Positions 47,444-55,159 of a stretch of 64,000 bases of DNA are shown here, one piece after another. Below the pieces are notes generated by a model. That model was not told where the DNA came from and did no database searches. It worked only from the letters and a program-made list of their open reading frames with translations. Numbering within the stretch: position 1 is the first letter of the stretch; each line of letters opens with the position of its first letter. A program made the translations under genes and the position numbers. This stretch comes from Curtobacterium sp. MCJR17_055 (GTDB lineage Bacteria > Actinomycetota > Actinomycetes > Actinomycetales > Microbacteriaceae): positions 310,001-374,000 of the forward strand of contig NZ_QKLF01000001.1 in the NCBI RefSeq assembly GCF_003224335.1. The letters are read 5' to 3'.

Positions 47444-47830
47444 GTGGCAGGACAGCGATCGCGCCCCCGTGGGCAGCTCGAGCAGGCGGTGCTCGACACG
47501 CTCTGGTCCGCCGACGCCTCGGCGAGCGACGGGCTCACCGCCCGCCAGGTCCTCGACGCGTTCGGGGAGCCCCGGCCCGCCCTGACGACGGTCCTCACCG
47601 TGCTCGACCGGCTCGGTCGCAAGGGTGCGGTGCTGCGCGAGGAACACGCGGATGCTCCGCTGACCTTCCGTGCCGCGCACTCGCGCGAGGACCACACCGC
47701 GTCGCTCATGTCGACCGCGCTCGCCGCGGCCTCCGACCGTGAGGCCGCGCTCCTGCAGTTCACCGGCTCGCTCGCGTCCGGGGACCTCGAGGTCCTCCGC
47801 CGCGCGATCGACTCGCGCACCCGTCCCTGA
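47444..47830 (+). CDS. BlaI/MecI/CopY-type winged-helix repressor
   Basis: 128 aa from GTG 47444. The winged helix is clear: RGQLEQAVLDTLW, GLTARQVLDAFG, ALTTVLTVLDRLGRKGAVLREE (recognition helix and wing), then a dimerisation helix. Members repress beta-lactamase, copper or cell-wall stress genes until cleaved by a membrane protease. Followed 12 nt later by an M56 peptidase gene, the usual partner. Confidence 0.88.
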   Translation: MAGQRSRPRGQLEQAVLDTLWSADASASDGLTARQVLDAFGEPRPALTTVLTVLDRLGRKGAVLREEHADAPLTFRAAHSREDHTASLMSTALAAASDREAALLQFTGSLASGDLEVLRRAIDSRTRP

Positions 47831-47842
47831 CCGGTCCGTCCC

Positions 47843-48580
47843 GTGGTCGTCACCGGCGTCTGCCTGGTCGTGCTCGCCCTCGCCGTGGTCGCGTTCGTCC
47901 CGCGCGTGCTCACCCGGGCGGGGTGGACGATCGACCGCCCGCGGACGGCGATCGCCGCATGGCAGGCCGCGGTGGTGGTCGGGACGGCCGGGTTCGTCGT
48001 CGGCATCGCCTTGGTCGTGCTCGCGGACCGGCCGCTGGGCGACCCGTTCGGCATCGGCGACTCGCCGAGTCACGGGCTCAACGTGGGCGTCGCCGTCCTC
48101 GCCGTGATCGCGTTCGCCGTCGCGGTCCGCGTCCGACCGAGTCCCGCGCACGCGGCCGTGCGCGAGGCCTTCCGCGCCGGCGCAGCACCGCACCGCGAGG
48201 TGGACGGCACCCTCGTCGCGGTGCTGCAGGCCGACACCGCCCTGGCGTGCGCCGTGCCCGGCCGGTCGGGCGGTGTCCTCGTCAGCACCGGGCTCGCCGA
48301 CCGGCTGCGCACGGACGAACTGGAGGCCGTGGTCGCCCACGAGCGTGCCCACCTCCGGCAGCACCACGCGTCCGTCGTCGGCTTCGCCGAGTCCGTGGAA
48401 CGGGCCGTGCCGTGGGTCCCGGGAGCACGGGCGATGGCCCGGTCCACCCGTGTCCTCGTCGAGTTCGCCGCCGACGACGCCGCCGCGCGTCGCGTCGGCC
48501 GCGACGCGCTCCGTCGGGCGGTGCTGGTGGCGGACGGGACCGGTGCGCTCGGCGCGGTCCGGGCCTCCCGGCTGTCCTGA
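47843..48580 (+). CDS. M56-family membrane metallopeptidase
   Basis: 245 aa, GTG start with no clear ribosome-binding site. Three hydrophobic segments (VCLVVLALAVVAFVPRVL, AAVVVGTAGFVVGIALVVLA, GVAVLAVIAFAVAV) followed by the zinc motif HERAH at 166-170 with LVSTGLADRLRTDELEAVVA before it. BlaR1/MecR1-like protease domain but no penicillin-binding sensor domain. Probably cleaves or inactivates the adjacent repressor in response to an unknown membrane signal. Confidence 0.85.
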   Translation: MVVTGVCLVVLALAVVAFVPRVLTRAGWTIDRPRTAIAAWQAAVVVGTAGFVVGIALVVLADRPLGDPFGIGDSPSHGLNVGVAVLAVIAFAVAVRVRPSPAHAAVREAFRAGAAPHREVDGTLVAVLQADTALACAVPGRSGGVLVSTGLADRLRTDELEAVVAHERAHLRQHHASVVGFAESVERAVPWVPGARAMARSTRVLVEFAADDAAARRVGRDALRRAVLVADGTGALGAVRASRLS

Positions 48581-48660
48581 ACCGGACGGGAGGCCCGCGC
48601 TGCGTCCGCCTGTCGGCGCACGGGGCTAGCCTGGTCCGGTCCGCCACCGCGAGGGGAACC

Positions 48661-49143
48661 GTGCAGCCGCTCACCGAATCCGACATCCGATCGTCCTTCG
48701 TCAACGCGACGCCCGACGAACTCGCGCAACTCCCGATCCCGGGGCTGCACGAGACGTTGTGGAACGAACGCGAGTACCTGGGCTGGCGTGACCCCCAGGC
48801 CGCCCGCCGGGGGTACATGGTGTCCTGGATGGACGGCAAGCCCGTCGGCATCGTCGTCCGGGCCGCGGGTGGTTCGCTCCGTCCGGGCATCGCGGCGATG
48901 TGCTCGTTCTGCCACTCCCCGCAGCCGGCGACGCAGGTGCGCCTGTTCTCCGCTGCCCGCGCGGGCGAGGCCGGCCGGAACGGCAACACGATCGGCTCGT
49001 ACATCTGCGAGGACCTCGGCTGCTCGATGCTCATCCGCACGGCACCGCCGCACCTCAACCCGCCGGCGACGATCGCGATGCGGTCCGAGTCGTTGCTCGC
49101 GCGGCTGCACAACTTCACGGCCGACATCATGAAGACGGCGTGA
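48661..49143 (+). CDS. FBP-type zinc-finger protein (EF-G-binding C-terminal domain)
   Basis: 160 aa from GTG 48661 (GAGGGG upstream). The C-terminal FBP domain shows CSFCHSP ... YICEDLGCS, a four-cysteine treble-clef zinc site, as in FusB-like and EF-G-binding proteins (PF16571). FusB proteins bind EF-G and free it from fusidic-acid-stalled ribosomes; in actinobacterial members the role is unproven. The next small gene overlaps its stop. Confidence 0.8.
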   Translation: MQPLTESDIRSSFVNATPDELAQLPIPGLHETLWNEREYLGWRDPQAARRGYMVSWMDGKPVGIVVRAAGGSLRPGIAAMCSFCHSPQPATQVRLFSAARAGEAGRNGNTIGSYICEDLGCSMLIRTAPPHLNPPATIAMRSESLLARLHNFTADIMKTA

Positions 49144-49400
49144 CGCCGGACCGCTTCCGCACCGCACGGTGGGCCGTCGCCGAGGAGTTCGGGGACGGCC
49201 GGTGGCGTCTCACGCTCCGGGACGAGGCCGACGACGAGCTCGGCGCGTTCGGCCTCGGCGTCGAGGGGCCGTGGGACCCCGACGTCGAACCCCACGTGGC
49301 GTTCGTGCTCGTGCAGCTCGGGCTCGCGCTGACCGGCACCCGTCCGTGGCGCGAGGACGAGCTCGGCGACCAGCGCGCACCGGTCCTGCCGCTCGGCTGA
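49140..49400 (+). CDS. Small hypothetical protein
   Basis: 86 aa; GTG start overlaps the stop of the FBP gene (GTGA), so it is translationally coupled. Acidic, with WRLTLRDEADDELGAFGLGV and HVAFVLVQLGLALTG. No family is recognised. Ends 13 nt from the convergent LysR gene. Confidence 0.6.
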   Translation: MTPDRFRTARWAVAEEFGDGRWRLTLRDEADDELGAFGLGVEGPWDPDVEPHVAFVLVQLGLALTGTRPWREDELGDQRAPVLPLG

Positions 49401-49412
49401 CTCCGCGCCCGG

Positions 49413-50297
49413 TCAGTCCGCGGCGGCGAAGTTGCGGAGGACCTCGCGGTCGTCACCCGACCGGGACGCCCAGACGAGTTCGCTGCGGTGCGCGCTGCCC
49501 TCGAGCGGCAGGAGCAGCACCGTGTCCGGGGCCGCCAGCGCCGCGCTCTCCGGCAGCACCGTCACCCCGAGGCCGACGCCGACCAGGTGCAGCACGGTCG
49601 CCCAGGTCGTGGCCTCCTGCACGATCACCGGACGCCGACCACCCGAGGCCACGGGCGCGGTGTTCCGCTCGGTGGCGAGCCTGCCGGCCTCGGCGGGGAA
49701 GAACACGAACGGGTCGTCGAGCAGCTCCGGCCCCCGGATGCTCGGCCGCCCGGCGAACCGGTGGTCGCGCGGCACCGCCGCCACGAACGGCTCGCTCCGG
49801 AACCGGGTGAACCGCACGCCGTCGACCGGGTCCGGGTCGCGCACGACGGCCAGGTCGAGTTCCCCGCGCTGGACCGCGGTGACGAGCCGCGAGGAGAACC
49901 CCTCGGTGAGTTCGACGCGCACGAGGGGGAAGCGCTCCCGGAACCGCTGCACGCGCTCGATCGGACCGAGTGGCAGCGCCGAGACGACGAACCCGACGTC
50001 GAGCCGCCCCGCCTCTCCCCGTCCGACCCGCACGGTCTCGTCCAGGTCCCGTCGGGCCTGCGCCAGGAGGGACCGCGCCCGCCCCTGCAGCACCCGACCG
50101 GCGGGCGTGAGGGCGACACTCCGCGAGGTGCGCGCGAACAGCTCCACGCCGAGGGCGACCTCGACGCGGCGGATGAGCTGGGACAGCGCGGGCTGCGCGA
50201 TCCCCAGGTCGACGGCCGCCCGACCGAAGTGCAGTTCGCCGGCGAGCGCCAGGAACGCCCGGAGCTGTCGGAGGTCGACCTCGGGAGCACGATCCAT
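49413..50297 (-). CDS. LysR family transcriptional regulator
   Basis: 294 aa, ATG start. N-terminal HTH (LRQLRAFLALAGELHFGRAA, AQPALSQLIRRVEVALGVELF) and the type-2 periplasmic-binding-like effector domain. Leaderless (TAGCAT 6 nt upstream). Divergent from a GNAT gene 68 bp away, which is its most likely target by the usual LysR arrangement; the effector is unknown. Confidence 0.92.
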   Translation of the reverse strand: MDRAPEVDLRQLRAFLALAGELHFGRAAVDLGIAQPALSQLIRRVEVALGVELFARTSRSVALTPAGRVLQGRARSLLAQARRDLDETVRVGRGEAGRLDVGFVVSALPLGPIERVQRFRERFPLVRVELTEGFSSRLVTAVQRGELDLAVVRDPDPVDGVRFTRFRSEPFVAAVPRDHRFAGRPSIRGPELLDDPFVFFPAEAGRLATERNTAPVASGGRRPVIVQEATTWATVLHLVGVGLGVTVLPESAALAAPDTVLLLPLEGSAHRSELVWASRSGDDREVLRNFAAAD

Positions 50298-50303
50298 AGC
50301 GGG

Positions 50304-50309
50304 ATGCTA
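50304..50309 (-). promoter_or_regulatory. -10 box (TAGCAT), leaderless start of the LysR gene
   Basis: TAGCAT on the minus strand, 6 nt before ATG 50297. Confidence 0.5.
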
Positions 50310-50365
50310 TCGATCCGACCGAACGAGTATTGGACGTGTCTGGTTCGGCGACCCAGGATGGAGGC

Positions 50366-50848
50366 ATGCCCGCCACCACCGAGGTCGTCATCGACGACAT
50401 GTCCTCCGCCGCCGACGCCGCCGCGTTCCGCTCCCTGAACGAGCGGTGGATCACGACGTTCTTCACACTCGAGGACGAGGACCGTCGACTGCTCGGCGAC
50501 CCCGTCCAGCACATCGTCGAGCCCGGCGGCGTCGTCCTCGTCGCCCGACTCGGCTCCGACGTGGTCGGCTGCGTCGGGCTCGCCCCGCACGGCGACGACG
50601 CGTTCGAACTCGTGAAGATGGCCGTCGACCCGGACCACCAGGGGCACGGCACCGGACGCCGGCTCATCCGCGCCGCGGTCGACCGCGCCCGGGAGCTCGG
50701 CGCACGCCGGGTGCTCCTCGAGACGAACAGCGGACTCACGAGTGCCGTGCACCTGTACGAGACGACGGGGTTCCGTCACCTCCGCACCGACGAGCACCCG
50801 CCAAGCCCGTACGTCCGAGCGGACGTGGCGATGGTGCTCGACCTCTGA
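50366..50848 (+). CDS. GNAT family N-acetyltransferase
   Basis: 160 aa from ATG 50366 (AGGATGGAGG just upstream); TTG 50330 is open but unlikely. Acetyl-CoA site in VKMAVDPDHQGHGTGRRLIRA (V-D-P, then QGHGTG), with LETNSGLTSAVHLYETTGF following. Acceptor unknown. Divergent from LysR and followed by an SDR gene with its own -10 box. Confidence 0.88.
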   Translation: MPATTEVVIDDMSSAADAAAFRSLNERWITTFFTLEDEDRRLLGDPVQHIVEPGGVVLVARLGSDVVGCVGLAPHGDDAFELVKMAVDPDHQGHGTGRRLIRAAVDRARELGARRVLLETNSGLTSAVHLYETTGFRHLRTDEHPPSPYVRADVAMVLDL

Positions 50849-50905
50849 CGCCGGTGACGCAGGCCGGAGCGCGCACCTGTTGACGGGCCTCCCGGCCGGT
50901 CCGCG

Positions 50906-50911
50906 TACGGT
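50906..50911 (+). promoter_or_regulatory. -10 box (TACGGT), leaderless start of the SDR gene
   Basis: TACGGT 7 nt before ATG 50919. Confidence 0.5.
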
Positions 50912-50918
50912 CCTCGAC

Positions 50919-51818
50919 ATGCCTCGCGACCAGTACGAGTACAGCGACCCGACGACCCGGTACCCGAACACCAGCCCGGAACCGCAGCAGCAGCCGGAGC
51001 CCGGCCTGGAGTCGCGGATGGACCCGAAGCCGGACCACGGTGAGGACTCCTACCGCGGCACCGGGCGCCTCACCGGGCGTCGCGCGCTGATCACCGGCGC
51101 CGACTCCGGGATCGGCGCGGCCGTCGCGATCGCCTACGCGCGCGAAGGCGCCGACGTCGCCCTCGCCTACCTGCCCGACGAGGAGGAAGACGCGCAGCGG
51201 ATCGTCGCCCTGGTCGAGGCCGCCGGCCGCAAGGCCGTCACGATCCCGGGCGACCTCACCGCTCCGAACTACCCCGCAGCGCTCGTCGAGCGGGCCGTCG
51301 CCGAACTCGGCGGGCTCGACGCGATCGTCAGCTGCGCCGGCAAGCAGCACTGGCGCGCCGAGGTCACCGACATCCCGGACGACCAGCTCGTCGACACCTT
51401 CACCGTCAACGTGCTCTCGCTCTTCCGGCTCGTGCAGGCGGCGCTCCCCCACCTGGAGCCCGGCTCGACGATCATCACCACCGCGTCGATGGAGGCCTAC
51501 CAGCCCGCTCCCGACCGGCTCGACTACGCGGCGTCGAAGGCGGCCGTCAACAACTTCTCGAAGGGGCTCGCGCAGCAGCTCATCCCGCGCGGCATCCGCG
51601 TGAACGTCGTCGCGCCCGGGCCGACCTGGTCGGTGCTCCAGGTGTCCGCCGGGGTCGACCCCGAGACGCTGCCGGACTTCGGGTCGAGCGAGTCGCCGAT
51701 GGGTCGCCCCGGGCAGCCCGCCGAGCTCGCTCCCGCGTACGTGTTCCTGGCCTCGCACGAGTCGAGCTTCGTCGCGGGCGAGACCCTCAACGTGAACGGC
51801 GGCATGGTCACGCCCTGA
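50919..51818 (+). CDS. Short-chain dehydrogenase/reductase (YhdG/YghA type)
   Basis: 299 aa from ATG 50919. A 50-residue Pro/Gln/Asp-rich N-terminal extension precedes the Rossmann motif TGADSGIG; then SCAGKQ, the Ser of ASMEAYQPAPDRLDYAASKAA with catalytic Tyr and Lys (YAASK). This extension with MDPKPDHGEDSYRG is typical of the stress-associated bacterial SDRs. It uses NAD(P)H on an unknown carbonyl or alcohol. Confidence 0.9.
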   Translation: MPRDQYEYSDPTTRYPNTSPEPQQQPEPGLESRMDPKPDHGEDSYRGTGRLTGRRALITGADSGIGAAVAIAYAREGADVALAYLPDEEEDAQRIVALVEAAGRKAVTIPGDLTAPNYPAALVERAVAELGGLDAIVSCAGKQHWRAEVTDIPDDQLVDTFTVNVLSLFRLVQAALPHLEPGSTIITTASMEAYQPAPDRLDYAASKAAVNNFSKGLAQQLIPRGIRVNVVAPGPTWSVLQVSAGVDPETLPDFGSSESPMGRPGQPAELAPAYVFLASHESSFVAGETLNVNGGMVTP

Positions 51819-51915
51819 CCACTCCGAGCCGGGGGCCGCTCCGAGCCGCGGCCGCTCCCACCCGCTGGCCGGCCGGGGCGCTCCGCCGTCCTGGCCGGTC
51901 CGCTGGTGCCGTTGC

Positions 51916-51921
51916 TACGCT
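51916..51921 (+). promoter_or_regulatory. -10 box (TACGCT), leaderless start of the HicB-like gene
   Basis: TACGCT 6 nt before ATG 51928. Confidence 0.5.
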
Positions 51922-51927
51922 TCGGGC

Positions 51928-52134
51928 ATGGCGACGCACGAGGTCCAGGCCGTCCGTGAGCAGGGCATGTGGCAGGTGTTCATCGACGGGTTCCCCGTGA
52001 CCGAGGTCCGCCGGTGGCCGTCCGTCGCGTTCGTGGCCCGCGAGTGGATCTCCCTGACCGACCAGGTCCCCTCCCGCGAGGTCGACCTACACGTGACCGT
52101 CATCGGTCGCAACCACTTCGCGCCCGTCGCCTGA
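51928..52134 (+). CDS. Orphan HicB-like antitoxin domain protein
   Basis: 68 aa. Pattern W-Q-V-F-I-D then T-E-V-R-R and VAREWISL, ending in a hydrophobic strand (VDLHVTVIG), parallels the N-terminal half of the HicB gene that faces it (WLVWIDDELRTQAR ... MARDWLANM ... FTLDVEFV). It lacks the C-terminal helix-turn-helix of that protein and has no toxin gene beside it on this strand. A decoy or accessory antitoxin is conceivable. Stops 5 nt from the convergent hicB. Confidence 0.55.
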   Translation: MATHEVQAVREQGMWQVFIDGFPVTEVRRWPSVAFVAREWISLTDQVPSREVDLHVTVIGRNHFAPVA

Positions 52135-52139
52135 GCGGG

Positions 52140-52520
52140 TCACTCCGCGGCGGCCACCAGCTGCTGCGCTCGCTGGTACGAGACGTCGAGCAGCGGCCCG
52201 ATCTCGCGAAGGGTGAGCCCGGCCTCGTGCAGTTCCCGGGCCGCTGCTGCCGTCTCGTTCGTGGCGGCTCGTCGTGCTCGGTCGGCCTCGGCCCGCAGCT
52301 CCACCGCACGGTCCAGGTGCGCACGGACCGAGTCCGGCAGCACGAACTCGACGTCGAGCGTGAAGCTGTCCGCGTCGCGGTCGTGCATGTTCGCCAACCA
52401 GTCGCGGGCCATCAACTCGACGTCGCGCTGCCGTCGCGCCTGCGTCCGCAACTCGTCGTCGATCCACACGAGCCAGGAACGTCCGTCGCGCTGAGCCCGG
52501 ACGGTGTGCTTCGTGGTCAT
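52140..52520 (-). CDS. HicB-type antitoxin with C-terminal HTH
   Basis: 126 aa from ATG 52520. N-terminal HicB-like domain (VRAQRDGRSWLVWIDDELRT, MARDWLANMHD), a charged helix, and a C-terminal helix-turn-helix (ARELHEAGLTLREIGPLLDV, SYQRAQQLVAAAE) suited to binding the operator of its own promoter. Its ATG overlaps the stop of the toxin gene (ATGA). The order toxin then antitoxin is the HicAB arrangement. Confidence 0.65.
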   Translation of the reverse strand: MTTKHTVRAQRDGRSWLVWIDDELRTQARRQRDVELMARDWLANMHDRDADSFTLDVEFVLPDSVRAHLDRAVELRAEADRARRAATNETAAAARELHEAGLTLREIGPLLDVSYQRAQQLVAAAE

Positions 52521-52720
52521 CGGTCGTCCTCCCCGTCGTCGCACGCACGGATGATCGCGCGCGCCAGCATCTCCCGGATTTCCCGGTGTCGCGGGACCTC
52601 GATGCGTGCGCTGCCGAACAGGAACACGTCGTGGCGCCCGCCGTGCCGGAGGAGCACGAACTCGACGCCCCGTCGCTGCGCTCGCTGGTGGAGGGCGCGG
52701 ATGAGGTCCGCACGCTTCAC
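52517..52720 (-). CDS. HicA-type mRNA interferase toxin
   Basis: 67 aa from GTG 52720; TTG 52747 is open but lies across the operator. VKRADLIRALHQRAQRRGVE then LLRHGGRHDVFLFG, with the dsRBD-like layout and the histidine of GRHDVF in the place of the HicA GSHxxF catalytic histidine, then IEVPRHREIREMLARAIIRA. HicA toxins cut mRNAs when HicB is lost. Coupled to the antitoxin gene by ATGA overlap. Confidence 0.65.
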   Translation of the reverse strand: MKRADLIRALHQRAQRRGVEFVLLRHGGRHDVFLFGSARIEVPRHREIREMLARAIIRACDDGEDDR

Positions 52721-52727
52721 GGTACGT

Positions 52728-52745
52728 GTCCAACTCGAGCTGGAC
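52728..52745. promoter_or_regulatory. Palindromic operator candidate upstream of hicA
   Basis: GTCCAACTCGAGCTGGAC, an 18-bp palindrome with one mismatched pair, 7 bp before the hicA start codon. Position and symmetry suit autoregulation by the HTH of the HicB-type protein. Confidence 0.5.
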
Positions 52746-52920
52746 AAGTTCGTCTAGCGGCATTGGACGCTCGTGGTGACCCGGCGGCCGGTTCCTGGTG
52801 GAGAAGCACAGCAGAACGATCCCCGAACGCAGCACCGCGCCGAGGTCGGGCACCGTCATCTGTGGACGGCCCACCCTCGTCGCCGATCTGGGAAGCAGAG
52901 GCGGGCGACCGCAGTCCCCG

Positions 52921-54108
52921 TCAGGCGACGTGCCAGACGACACCCTCCTGCGCGCTCGACGGGTACGCGGCAGCGATGCGGAACACCGCCTCGCGCAGGG
53001 TCTCCGGCGAGCACGCCAGGTTGATCCGGGCGAACCCCCTCCCCTGCGCCCCGAACGGCAAGCCGGAGTTGAGCGCCACGAACGCGTGCTCCCGGAGCTG
53101 CACCGCCGGGTCGTCGCCGAGGCCGAGCCCCCGGAAGTCGAGCCAGGCCAGGTACCCGGCCCGCGGTCGCGCGTAGACGACGCCGGGCAGGTGCTCGGCG
53201 AGGAGCTTCGCCAGCAGCCGGTCGTTCGCGACGATGCGGTCGACGACGTCGTCGAGCCACCCGACGGCCAGGCTGAAGGCCGCGACGTTCGCGTGCAGCC
53301 CGAGGATGCTCGTCCGACAGGCGACCTCCTCCCACAGGGTGTCGAGGAGCTCGGTGGTGCGGGTGTCCCCGGCGACGATGACCGAGCACTTCACGCCGGC
53401 GAGGTTCCACCCCTTGCTCGCACTCGTCACGCAGACGCTCCGCGCCCCGAGCGGCTCGGCGATGCTCGCGAACGGCGTGAACTGCACGCCCGGGTGCGTC
53501 AGCGGAGCGTGGATCTCATCACTGATGACGAGGACGTCGTACCGGGCGGCCAGCTCCGCGAGCGCGACGAGGTCCGCGCGGTCGTGGACGAGCCCGATCG
53601 GGTTGTGCGGGTTGCAGAGCAGGAACACCCGGACCCCGTCGGCGAACGCCCGCTCGAGGCCGTCGAGGTCGAGCCGGTACACACCCCACCGTTCGAGCAG
53701 CGGCACCTCCTCGACCTGACATCGGGCCTCCTCGACGAGCTCGAAGAACGGCGGGTACACCGGCGGCGTGATGGCGACGCGACCGCCGTCGGGCAGCGCG
53801 AGCCGGAGCGTCTCGACGATGCCGACACTGACGTCCGTCGCCAGGTACACGCGTGCCGGGTCGACGTCCCAGCCCCAGCGGTCGCGGGCGAACGCGGCGA
53901 ACGCGGGCGCGAGCGGTCCCGGCCCGTCCAGGTACCCGAGGTCCGACTGCTGCACCCGCTCGACGAGCGCCTGCCGGATCTCCGGCGCGACCTCGTGGTC
54001 CATCTCGGCGACGAACAGGGGCAGCACGTCGGGCGCGTACCGCGTCCACTTGATGCTCGTGCGGACCCCGCGGAGCGTGCCGACCGGGTCCTGTTCGTCG
54101 CTCGCCAT
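52921..54108 (-). CDS. MalY/PatB-type PLP enzyme (cystathionine beta-lyase)
   Basis: 395 aa from ATG 54108; ATG 54120 would add four residues. RTSIKWTRYAPDVLPLFVAEMDHEVAP is the MalY/PatB N-terminus, with LLCNPHNPIG, ISDEIHAPL and the PLP lysine in TSASKGWNLAGVKCS. Members cleave C-S bonds of cystathionine or cysteine conjugates. CATGCT lies 7 nt before the start, a weak leaderless -10. A large inverted repeat (54199-54244) lies upstream. Confidence 0.9.
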   Translation of the reverse strand: MASDEQDPVGTLRGVRTSIKWTRYAPDVLPLFVAEMDHEVAPEIRQALVERVQQSDLGYLDGPGPLAPAFAAFARDRWGWDVDPARVYLATDVSVGIVETLRLALPDGGRVAITPPVYPPFFELVEEARCQVEEVPLLERWGVYRLDLDGLERAFADGVRVFLLCNPHNPIGLVHDRADLVALAELAARYDVLVISDEIHAPLTHPGVQFTPFASIAEPLGARSVCVTSASKGWNLAGVKCSVIVAGDTRTTELLDTLWEEVACRTSILGLHANVAAFSLAVGWLDDVVDRIVANDRLLAKLLAEHLPGVVYARPRAGYLAWLDFRGLGLGDDPAVQLREHAFVALNSGLPFGAQGRGFARINLACSPETLREAVFRIAAAYPSSAQEGVVWHVA

Positions 54109-54198
54109 GCCGTCCAGCATGCCCCGCCGGGAGGCCCGGCACGAGTCCGGACGTCATCTCGCGTCGTCTGCGGCCCGCGCCGCAGGCGACCGTTCGCA

Positions 54199-54244
54199 CT
54201 GGGCGACACCGTTCGGGCCGCCGCCCGCGAACGGTGTCGCCCAG
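54199..54244. repeat. 17-bp inverted repeat in a divergent promoter region
   Basis: CTGGGCGACACCGTTCG (54199-54215) and its exact complement (54228-54244) with a 12-nt spacer, between the MalY-type and PEP-mutase genes. Operator, RNA hairpin or repetitive extragenic element. Confidence 0.65.
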
Positions 54245-54270
54245 CGTGAACAGCGCCTCCGCCGCACGCC

Positions 54271-54276
54271 TACTGT
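54271..54276 (+). promoter_or_regulatory. -10 box (TACTGT), leaderless start of the PEP-mutase family gene
   Basis: TACTGT 7 nt before ATG 54284. Confidence 0.5.
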
Positions 54277-54283
54277 CGGCTCC

Positions 54284-55060
54284 ATGACCACGAGCACCGC
54301 CGAGAAGGCGACGACCCTCAAGTCCCTGCACGAAGCCCCGCAGATCCTCCGCGTCGTGAACGTCTGGGACGCGATCAGCGCGAAGACGGTCGCGGCCCTG
54401 CCCGAGACGCGCGCGATCGCCACCGCCGGGCACTCGATCGCCGCGTCGTACGGGTACCAGGACGGCGGCATGCCGCTCGACCTCGCCCTCACCGGCGCGA
54501 AGACCGTCGTCGACGCGGTGGACCTGCCCGTCACCGCGGACCTCGACGACGGGTACGAGGACCCGGCCGAGACGATCCGCCGCGCGATCGGCCTGGGCAT
54601 CGTCGGCGCGAACGTCGAGGACCGTCTCCGCCCGTTCGACGAGTCGGTCGCCCGTGTCGCCGCGATCATCAAGGCCGCCGAGCAGGAGGGTGTCGACTTC
54701 CAGCTGAACGCCCGGACCGACGCCATCGCCCGCGGCGGTGACCGCCCGATCGCGGAGAGCATCGCGGACGCCATCGCGCGCGGCAAGGCGTTCCTCGACG
54801 CGGGCGCCCCGCTCGTGTTCGTGCCGGGCGGGCACCAGCGCGAGGTCGTCGAACAGCTCGTCGAGGGCCTGGGCCGCGGCAAGCTCAGCGTCATCGGCCT
54901 GCCGGGCGCACTGCCTGCGTCCGAGTACGAAGCGCTCGGCGTCGCCCGCATCTCCTACGGCCCGCTCACACAGCGCGTCGCCCTGCGGGCGCTCCGCGAC
55001 CTCGCCGCGGACCTCTACCTCGGCGGCGTCGTGCCGGAGGACACCCCGACGCTCAACTGA
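54284..55060 (+). CDS. Isocitrate lyase/PEP mutase family enzyme
   Basis: 258 aa from ATG 54284. Short TIM-barrel of the PF13714 type: VVNVWDAISAKTVAAL, GHSIAASYGYQDGG, VTADLDDGYEDPAETIR (Mg site), ANVEDRLRPFDESV and LNARTDAIARGG. The KKCGH cysteine loop of true isocitrate lyases is absent, so it is more likely an oxaloacetate hydrolase, carboxyphosphonoenolpyruvate-type or unknown C-C/P-C bond enzyme. Convergent with the amidase. Confidence 0.88.
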   Translation: MTTSTAEKATTLKSLHEAPQILRVVNVWDAISAKTVAALPETRAIATAGHSIAASYGYQDGGMPLDLALTGAKTVVDAVDLPVTADLDDGYEDPAETIRRAIGLGIVGANVEDRLRPFDESVARVAAIIKAAEQEGVDFQLNARTDAIARGGDRPIAESIADAIARGKAFLDAGAPLVFVPGGHQREVVEQLVEGLGRGKLSVIGLPGALPASEYEALGVARISYGPLTQRVALRALRDLAADLYLGGVVPEDTPTLN

Positions 55061-55088
55061 CGGACGCGGCTGCGGAGCCGCAACGAGA

Positions 55089-55130
55089 CGGACGGGAGGC
55101 CCGACCCCAGCTGGTCGGACCTCCCGTCCG
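55089..55130. terminator. Bidirectional hairpin
   Basis: An 18-bp stem with one mismatch (55089-55106 with 55113-55130), between convergent genes; contains the GGGAGGCCCG motif. Confidence 0.7.
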
Positions 55131-55159
55131 TCAGTCGGTCGCGTCGGCGACCGGCGTGC

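Noticed and set aside
52749..52920. Minus-strand frame upstream of hicA (MPLDELVQLELDT)
   Set aside because: It runs through hicA out of frame and joins the hicB frame only by chance; no start site or family support.
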